Assembly (NCBI RefSeq): GCF_046098205.1
Contig: NZ_JBJURJ010000003.1
Span: 124,001-188,000, forward strand
Length of the DNA stretch: 64,000 bases
DNA from: Paenibacillus_AR mesotrionivorans
GTDB lineage: Bacteria > Bacillota > Bacilli > Paenibacillales > NBRC-103111
Direction of reading: 5' to 3'
In this document: positions 58,819-64,000 of the stretch, in pieces
Layout: every line of letters starts with the position of its first letter
Position numbering within the stretch: the first letter of the stretch is position 1
Notes under the pieces: model-generated
What the model saw: the letters and a program-made list of their open reading frames with translations, nothing else
Told to the model about the DNA's origin: nothing
Databases searched by the model: none
Translations under genes and position numbers: made by a program

Positions 58819-59919
58819 ATGAGTATCATTATCCCCACACCTGACACCCGCATGGCGGCAATCGCGGAAAAGGTGCATCATCAAGAGCGGCTGACTCTGG
58901 AGGACGGGCTGTTTTTGTACCAGTCCGACGATCTTCTGACCATCGGCCAATTAGCTAATGAGGTTAATCTGCGGAAGAACGGCAAAAACGTTTATTTTAT
59001 CGAAAATATGACCTTGTATTTCACCAACGTATGTGAAGCTCACTGCGCCTTCTGCAATTACCGGAAGGACGAAGGCCAGGAAGGGGCTTTCACCCATACC
59101 GGGGAGGATATGATCCGGTACGTGGAGGAGCATATTACCCCGGGCGTGCGGGAGTTCCACATTACCGGCGGGCATAATGACAAGGTTTCCTTTCAATACT
59201 ACAAGGACTGCATCCGAGCATTGAAGGATAAGTACCCGCACATTGCCATCAAGGCATATACCGCAGCGGAAATTGATTTTTTCTCGCGGATCAGCGGGCT
59301 GTCCTACCGGCAGGTGCTGGAGGAGCTGCGGGAAGCGGGGCTCGACACCATGCCCGGCGGCGGAGCGGAGATCCTCTCCGACCATTACCGCCAGAAGATG
59401 CGGGTGGAGAAGGCCAACATGGAGGAATGGCTCACCGTCCACCGGACGGCACACCAAATGGGCTACAAAACCCATGCCACCATGCTGTACGGCTCCATCG
59501 AATCCCAACAGCAGCGGCTGGAGCATATGATGCTGCTTCGGGAGCTGCAGGATGAAACGAACGGCTTTATGGTGTTCATCCCTCTGGCCGTCCAGCCCAT
59601 CAGCCAGCAGGCAGGCATTAAACGCCGCACCTCGGCCTTCGATGATCTGAAGACCATCGCTATTTCCCGCCTGATGGTGGATAATTTCCCCCACATCAAG
59701 GCGTATTTCATCAACATCGGCACCCAGCTTACCCAGCTGGCCCTGAGCTTCGGCGCATCCGACGTTCACGGTACTCTGGTGCGGGAGCGGATCAGCCATT
59801 CCGCCGGGGCGCTTACCCCTGCTGGTTTGACCCGAGACGAGCTGATCTGGCTGGTGAAGGGCGCCGGCAAAATTCCGGTGGAGCGGGATACCTTTTATAA
59901 CGTGATTGAAACCTATTAA
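58819..59919 (+). CDS. mqnE: MqnE, aminofutalosine synthase
   Basis: 366 residues, radical SAM: cluster motif C-E-A-H-C-A-F-C in TNVCEAHCAFCNYRKDEGQ, then VREFHITGGHNDKVSFQYY, YTAAEIDFFSRISGLS, GLDTMPGGGAEIL. MqnE joins the enolpyruvyl benzoate to an adenosyl radical in the futalosine menaquinone route. Strong GGAGG start. The UbiD-type gene at the right edge may belong to the same pathway. Confidence 0.93.
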   Translation: MSIIIPTPDTRMAAIAEKVHHQERLTLEDGLFLYQSDDLLTIGQLANEVNLRKNGKNVYFIENMTLYFTNVCEAHCAFCNYRKDEGQEGAFTHTGEDMIRYVEEHITPGVREFHITGGHNDKVSFQYYKDCIRALKDKYPHIAIKAYTAAEIDFFSRISGLSYRQVLEELREAGLDTMPGGGAEILSDHYRQKMRVEKANMEEWLTVHRTAHQMGYKTHATMLYGSIESQQQRLEHMMLLRELQDETNGFMVFIPLAVQPISQQAGIKRRTSAFDDLKTIAISRLMVDNFPHIKAYFINIGTQLTQLALSFGASDVHGTLVRERISHSAGALTPAGLTRDELIWLVKGAGKIPVERDTFYNVIETY

Positions 59920-59948
59920 GGTTTTCTGCAAAGGAGTCAACAGCCCTT

Positions 59949-60851
59949 ATGGAATGGCTGATCGCACTTTGGATTGTAATACAATCACTGGGCTCCGCCG
60001 CGGATGCCCAGGCTGCCGCCCTGGAGGAGGCCTACCGGATAGAAGCCTCCTTTTACAGCGGGGAGCAGGCAGCCGAGATGGCCATGGCCGAAGCCGTGAC
60101 GGTGATGCCCGATTCCGTTTTCCAGGGAGACGCGGTGATGGTCCGGTCGGAAACAGGCGGAGAGCTGGCTTTTGGGGGTAAAAAATACCCTCTGACCCAA
60201 CTGGGCAACGGCTATTATGCCCTGCTTCCGGTTCCAACCGATCTCAAACCGGGTAACTATACCATAGAGGGAGCTGCAGGGAAGGCGAAGGTTACGGTTA
60301 AGTCCAAGGCCTTCGATACGGACCGGCTTACGGTAACCAAGGAACAGGAGAACATGTGGCAGAATACGCAGCGGATCAATGCCGACCAGAAGAAAATCGA
60401 TCTGGCCCGCAGCAAATCCGTGCCCGAGATCCTGTTCAAGGAGCCTTTCGTCATACCTGTTTCAGGCAGGCTTACCACTCCCTACGGGTACACCCGTTAT
60501 GTTAATGGAGTATTTAACAGCATCCACCGGGCCATTGACCTTGCTGCGCCTACCGGAACGCCGGTTTTGGCCACGAATGACGGGGTTGTGGTGTTGGCGG
60601 AGGAGCTGTATTTGACAGGCAACTCCATTTATTTGGATCACGGCATGAATTTATTTTCCCAATATGCCCATATGTCCAAGCTCCATGTCAAGACAGGAGA
60701 CAAAGTCAAGGCTGGAGATAAAATCGGCGAAGTGGGCAGCACCGGCTTTTCCACGGGACCGCATCTGCATTTCACCTTTTGGATCGGGAATACGGCCACC
60801 AACCCGGACCGCCTGCTGGGCCGGACGCCGTTCCGCTGGCAGGACCGCTGA
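59949..60851 (+). CDS. M23-family peptidoglycan endopeptidase
   Basis: 300 residues. N-terminal hydrophobic segment (MEWLIALWIVIQSLGSAADA) likely for export, a Ig-like/linker domain, then the LytM/M23 domain with zinc motifs HRAIDLAAPTGTPV (H-x3-D) and GPHLHFTFWI (H-x-H). Cuts peptide cross-links in the wall, often during sporulation or growth. 29 bp after mqnE. Confidence 0.87.
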   Translation: MEWLIALWIVIQSLGSAADAQAAALEEAYRIEASFYSGEQAAEMAMAEAVTVMPDSVFQGDAVMVRSETGGELAFGGKKYPLTQLGNGYYALLPVPTDLKPGNYTIEGAAGKAKVTVKSKAFDTDRLTVTKEQENMWQNTQRINADQKKIDLARSKSVPEILFKEPFVIPVSGRLTTPYGYTRYVNGVFNSIHRAIDLAAPTGTPVLATNDGVVVLAEELYLTGNSIYLDHGMNLFSQYAHMSKLHVKTGDKVKAGDKIGEVGSTGFSTGPHLHFTFWIGNTATNPDRLLGRTPFRWQDR

Positions 60852-60919
60852 AGGAGCCTGTCCGTCGGACAGATTCCTAAAGATGCGGATTACAGATGAA
60901 GAGAGGGGTGTGAGGAATC

Positions 60920-61984
60920 ATGAAGAAACTGGTCATTCTAGGGGGCGGTTATGGCGGTATGGCCATTGTCCGCCAGCTGCTGGAGAGGGATTTGCCGCCA
61001 GACACCGTCATTTATCTGGTTGACCGTATGCCGTACCAGGGGCTCAAAACGGAATATTACGCGCTGGCTGCGGGCTCGGCGGCTGAACATAGGCTTCATG
61101 TGGCATTTCCCGTCCACCCCCATCTCATTCTGTTCTTCGGGGAAGTGACGGAAATTAGCCTCAAGGAGAAGCTGGTTTATCTTCAGGACCAGGACCCCAT
61201 CTCCTATGATTGGCTGGTAATCGGGCTGGGCTGTGTAGACCAGTATTACGGGATTCCCGGGGCGGCGGAGTTCACCCATAGCCTGCAAACTCTGCGGGCC
61301 GCCAGGAAGACCTATGTGGCGCTCCAGGAAGTGCGTCCTTATGGGCACGTTACGATTATCGGAGGGGGCTTGAGCGGCGTGGAGATGGCCTCGGAGCTCC
61401 GGGAATGCCGTCCTGATCTCCATATCCGGATACTGGACCGCGGCGGCGGAATTCTGGCTGCATTCCCGGAGAAGCTTCGGCTGTTCGTCCATGAATGGTT
61501 TCTGGAGCATGATGTGGAGATCCGCTCCCAGGTGGAGCTGGAGGATATCCGGGAAACGGAGATTCTCGAGGGTGGCAAGGTGCTTCGTTCGGAGGCTACT
61601 GTGTGGGCGGGCGGCATCCAGCCGGCCCATCCCGTCAAGGCGCTGGAGGTCAACAAGGACGAGGCGGGGCGCATCCGGCTGGACAGCTTCCACCGGATTC
61701 CCCAATTTCCCGAGGTTTTTGTGGTGGGCGACTGCGCCAGCCTGGTCTTCTCCCCCAGCGCCCAGGCCGCTATTATCCAAGGCAAACAAATTGCCACGGT
61801 GGTCAGGGCTATCTGGGATGGAGTGACCCCCAACATCAGCCCCTTGAGACTCCGGGGAACCCTGGGCTCTCTGGGCAAAAAAAACGGCTTCGCCCTAATG
61901 GGCGACAGCACGGTTGTGGTTGGCAAGGTGCCGCGGACATTAAAAAGCGGGGTACTGTGGAAGTCCCGCCATCACTTCGGATAA
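60920..61984 (+). CDS. NAD(P)/FAD-dependent oxidoreductase, YutJ/NDH-2-like
   Basis: 354 residues. FAD motif LVILGGGYGGMAIVRQLL, NAD motif VTIIGGGLSGVEMASELRE, and VFVVGDCASLVFSPSAQAAIIQGKQ. Related to type II NADH dehydrogenase but shorter and without the C-terminal anchor, like Bacillus YutJ. Physiological acceptor unknown. The stop overlaps the convergent yuzB-type gene by 13 bp. Confidence 0.85.
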   Translation: MKKLVILGGGYGGMAIVRQLLERDLPPDTVIYLVDRMPYQGLKTEYYALAAGSAAEHRLHVAFPVHPHLILFFGEVTEISLKEKLVYLQDQDPISYDWLVIGLGCVDQYYGIPGAAEFTHSLQTLRAARKTYVALQEVRPYGHVTIIGGGLSGVEMASELRECRPDLHIRILDRGGGILAAFPEKLRLFVHEWFLEHDVEIRSQVELEDIRETEILEGGKVLRSEATVWAGGIQPAHPVKALEVNKDEAGRIRLDSFHRIPQFPEVFVVGDCASLVFSPSAQAAIIQGKQIATVVRAIWDGVTPNISPLRLRGTLGSLGKKNGFALMGDSTVVVGKVPRTLKSGVLWKSRHHFG

Positions 61985-62211
61985 AGGGCGAGAATGGCTT
62001 CCTCCAGGCGGGCGAGCAGCTCTTCCGCCGTAGCCGCCCCGATAAATTGGCCGTCCAGCAGGGCGTAAGGGCCGGCGTAGCATTCGCCGCAATTGCCCAA
62101 GCAGCCGTATTCCAGGACGTCATAATCAGGGTTGGCCTCCAGAAGCTTCATCACCTGTGCGGTGCCATGATGCATGTTGCTGTTGCAGAATTCGATCAGA
62201 GGTCTCATCAT
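61972..62211 (-). CDS. YuzB-like protein (DUF1450)
   Basis: 79 residues with MMRPLIEFCNSNMHHGTAQVMKLLEANPDYDVLEYGCLGNCGECYAGPYALLDG. The Cys-rich CLGNCGEC resembles a thioredoxin-like or Fe-S [2Fe-2S] ferredoxin-type fold. Bacillus YuzB has the same layout beside YutJ/NifU-like genes. Function unknown. Confidence 0.82.
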   Translation of the reverse strand: MMRPLIEFCNSNMHHGTAQVMKLLEANPDYDVLEYGCLGNCGECYAGPYALLDGQFIGAATAEELLARLEEAILALYPK

Positions 62212-62306
62212 GACTCCTCCCCGGTCATTTTGATGTAAATACAGGAGCTTATTTTTACTTTTGCGCTACTTGTAATATAATAAAGGAAAGAAAGGAGTTG
62301 AAGCAA

Positions 62307-62549
62307 ATGAGCGAGAACAAAGAAGTTGCCTATGATGAGGTACTGGAAGTTCTGGATAAGCTTCGCCCCTTCCTGCAGCGGGATGGCGGAGACGTTGAGC
62401 TGGTTGATGTGGAAGACGGCATCGTAAAGCTCCGGTTGATGGGCGCATGCGGTAGCTGCCCCAGCTCCACCATCACCCTGAAGGCTGGCATCGAACGCGC
62501 CTTGGTGGAAGAGGTTGACGGTATTAAGGAAGTTGTACAGGTATTTTAA
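62307..62549 (+). CDS. NifU C-terminal-domain protein (Nfu-type scaffold)
   Basis: 80 residues from ATG after AAAGGAG (an upstream TTG lies too close). Core LRPFLQRDGGDVELVDVEDGIVKLRLMGACGSCPSSTITLKAGIE with the CxxC (CGSC) that holds a [4Fe-4S] cluster. Housekeeping cluster carrier, not the nif-specific NifU. Close to Bacillus YutI. Confidence 0.93.
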   Translation: MSENKEVAYDEVLEVLDKLRPFLQRDGGDVELVDVEDGIVKLRLMGACGSCPSSTITLKAGIERALVEEVDGIKEVVQVF

Positions 62550-62564
62550 TTGACTTTCAAAACA

Positions 62565-62610
62565 AAAACCGTTCCCGGATGTTTGGCATCCGGAGAACGG
62601 TTTTTTTTTC
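62565..62610 (+). terminator. Terminator after the Nfu-type gene
   Basis: AACCGTTC-CGGATG / CATCCG-GAACGGTT followed by nine T. The opposite direction has a weaker T run and can serve the convergent gene. Confidence 0.88.
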
Positions 62611-62621
62611 GTAAGCACGGT

Positions 62622-63350
62622 CTACCCTTTGGTCCGGACAGAGCCCTTCGTATGATCGAACACCACCGCAATGGTGCGGCAGACCATCTCGAAGCTTAAG
62701 GCCAGGTCGGACAGATTCTGTAGCACATTCTCCACCTTTTGCCGGCCGTCCGCATGGGTCTGCCGTTTCACCCGGATCATGTCATCCACCATCTCCGCAT
62801 TAAGCAGATGGATTTCCATATTCCGCTGGCTGCGCAGCCGCCTCAAGGGCTCCTGGTACTTCTGCTTCAGCTCATAAAGCCGCTCCTCCAGCTTGACCTC
62901 TACCTTCCGGTCATGCATCTGGCGGAGCACGGTGAAGTAGGAGAACCTTGCTTTTACCTTGCCTGTTCCCAGGCTGTACAGCTCGTCCAGGAAGTACCCC
63001 AGCTTGTCCAGAATGGAAAACACCCGGATAAACGCATTCTTATAAAAATACAAATAGCGGCGGTATTTCAGCCGTTCCTCCGGGGACATCTCCTCCACAA
63101 AGGAAGCGTGGATGCCGCGGCCGAAGGTTTCCGCACAGAATTTGCTCTCCTCCAGCTCATCCAGGGCATCGGCGAAGCCACGGGTCCACAGCTCCAGCCG
63201 GGGAATCTCCTCCCCGCTGCGGCTTGGGGAGACGCGGCCTCCGGGGCCAACCCGCTCCAGCTTCTCCAGATACAGCTCCAGCGCACGCAGCGCCTTCTGC
63301 ATATCGCCCTGTTCAGCGCGCGGGGCAGCGTTCAGCAGTTCTCGAAGCAA
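62622..63350 (-). CDS. HEPN-like (Cthe_2314-type) helical protein
   Basis: 242 residues starting at TTG after GGAAGGAG. All-helical. The segment SQRNMEIHLLNAEMVDD contains R-x4-H (RNMEIH), the HEPN RNase signature, preceded by YELKQKYQEPLRRLR. My memory places it with the Cthe_2314-like HEPN family. HEPN proteins are often RNases or toxin partners, but here there is no antitoxin-like neighbour and the gene lies 22 bp after a decarboxylase gene. Confidence 0.55.
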   Translation of the reverse strand: MLRELLNAAPRAEQGDMQKALRALELYLEKLERVGPGGRVSPSRSGEEIPRLELWTRGFADALDELEESKFCAETFGRGIHASFVEEMSPEERLKYRRYLYFYKNAFIRVFSILDKLGYFLDELYSLGTGKVKARFSYFTVLRQMHDRKVEVKLEERLYELKQKYQEPLRRLRSQRNMEIHLLNAEMVDDMIRVKRQTHADGRQKVENVLQNLSDLALSFEMVCRTIAVVFDHTKGSVRTKG

Positions 63351-63372
63351 AGGCCCAATCTCCTTCCCGGTG

Positions 63373-64000
63373 CTACTTAAAATATTCGTTCCAGCGGCTG
63401 TCCACCAGCTTCACAATATCCTCCCGGGGAATGACCTCATCGGGATACCCCGGCTTCATGCGAGCATCAATAATTAGGGGCAGGCGGTAGGCGATGTGGT
63501 TCTTCTCCACCCGGCTTTGGGCATGGATGTCCGTAGCCGGATTAAAGCGGGTGAACACTGTCCACAGGAAGGCAGTCTGGTTCCCGACAATGGCAGCATC
63601 GTCTGCCAGGATCACCAGCGGCCAGCGGGCCAGCTGATCTGTAGCGGTTTCGGCCAGACGGGTGGCCAGCTCCGGGTCCTCCGTGAAGGAAGCACCGGCG
63701 ACCACGAGGCAGCCCTTGCAGTACATCCGGGCATCCCGGATGCCGGGGATGACGCCGCCGTCGTAGGAGCCCGGCAGAGAACGGATAGGCTCCCCTACCC
63801 CCAACAGCAGCGCCTTGCTGCCATGGTTCAGCCGCCCTCCTGTATAGTCCAGGGTATCGTGGGAGGTATGGTTGAAGATCAGCAGATCAGTGGCGGGGTT
63901 AAATCGCTCCAGCACCGTCTCCAGCAGCAGGTCGAACCGCTCCAGCTCCACACTGCGGTCGGTAACCACCAGGAATTTGGTCAGCGTCAGCTGGCCTTGG
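63373..64000 (-). CDS. UbiD-family decarboxylase, partial (C-terminal part)
   Basis: The frame is open to the right edge, so the N-terminus is outside. Visible part has LTKFLVVTD, FNPATDLLIFNHTSHDTLDYTG, KALLLGVGEPIR and IVGNQTAFLWTVFTRFNPATDI...LIIDARMKPGYPDEV, which are UbiD C-terminal blocks. UbiD proteins decarboxylate aromatic acids using prenylated FMN. In futalosine-type Firmicutes a UbiD homologue carries out menaquinone decarboxylation, consistent with mqnE 4 kb away. Confidence 0.78.
   Translation of the reverse strand, partial: QGQLTLTKFLVVTDRSVELERFDLLLETVLERFNPATDLLIFNHTSHDTLDYTGGRLNHGSKALLLGVGEPIRSLPGSYDGGVIPGIRDARMYCKGCLVVAGASFTEDPELATRLAETATDQLARWPLVILADDAAIVGNQTAFLWTVFTRFNPATDIHAQSRVEKNHIAYRLPLIIDARMKPGYPDEVIPREDIVKLVDSRWNEYFK

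Overview
The window looks like a chromosomal stretch of a nitrogen-fixing, spore-forming Paenibacillus-type Firmicute. The evidence is the gene order nifB-H-D-K-E-N-X-(NifX-associated)-hesA-nifW-like with a separate nifV, Sda and Spo0E sporulation regulators, Bacillus-type DnaB/DnaI primosome proteins, futalosine menaquinone genes (MqnE and a UbiD-type decarboxylase), strong AGGAGG ribosome sites and GlnR-type operators. No rRNA, tRNA or CRISPR array was seen.

Left part (1-7.6 kb, mostly minus strand): an alternative, probably iron-only, nitrogenase region. anfH and the first codons of anfD (reading MPHH) sit at the left edge. Upstream lies a second accessory operon: nifE2-nifN2-nifX2-nifI1-nifI2 (frameshifted)-class I glutamine amidotransferase-flavin split-barrel protein-NifW-like protein. 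A single NifX-like gene faces the other way next to the anfH promoter. A two-component system with a DUF4405-like haem/membrane protein and a polysaccharide deacetylase separate this from the molybdenum nif region.

nif region (12-24.3 kb, minus strand): nifV with its own promoter, then the main operon nifB, nifH, nifD, nifK, nifE, nifN, nifX, a NifX-associated DUF269-type gene, hesA and a NifW-like gene. Promoters of anfH, nifB and nifV share one layout: a perfect GlnR palindrome 48-49 bp upstream of a TTGAC-type -35 box. nifB and nifV have a second palindrome in the leader. The anf system probably uses the only nifB and nifV visible here.

Middle (24.7-43.5 kb): housekeeping genes: aag, ktrA, a CPBP membrane protease, uvrC, a chemotaxis/HD-GYP group, a tyrosine recombinase flanked by perfect inverted Xer-like sites, trxA, dnaB-dnaI, an alpha/beta hydrolase, hemQ, a type II NADH dehydrogenase and a ferredoxin-NADP reductase.

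43.5-54.6 kb: a ureide (allantoin) nitrogen-salvage cluster: allantoinase, allantoate amidohydrolase, ureidoglycine aminohydrolase, a probable ureidoglycolate amidohydrolase, a 2-hydroxyacid dehydrogenase, an ABC importer and a divergent PucR regulator. GlnR/TnrA-type boxes lie in the divergent promoter.

Right part (54.6-64 kb): sda under a cluster of DnaA boxes, a PLD-like protein, a cold-shock gene, a second tyrosine recombinase with a lost catalytic Arg, an IscA-type protein, a Spo0E-like phosphatase, mqnE, an M23 peptidase, an NDH-2-like oxidoreductase, YuzB and NifU-like proteins, a HEPN-like protein and a partial UbiD-type decarboxylase.

The most unusual non-gene signal is a superfamily of 20-23 bp imperfect palindromes (TARCGG-N8-11-C-G-Y-TA type). 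About 27 copies occur in six intergenic arrays, spaced about 50-52 or 63 bp apart, several laid out forward-forward-reverse-reverse.
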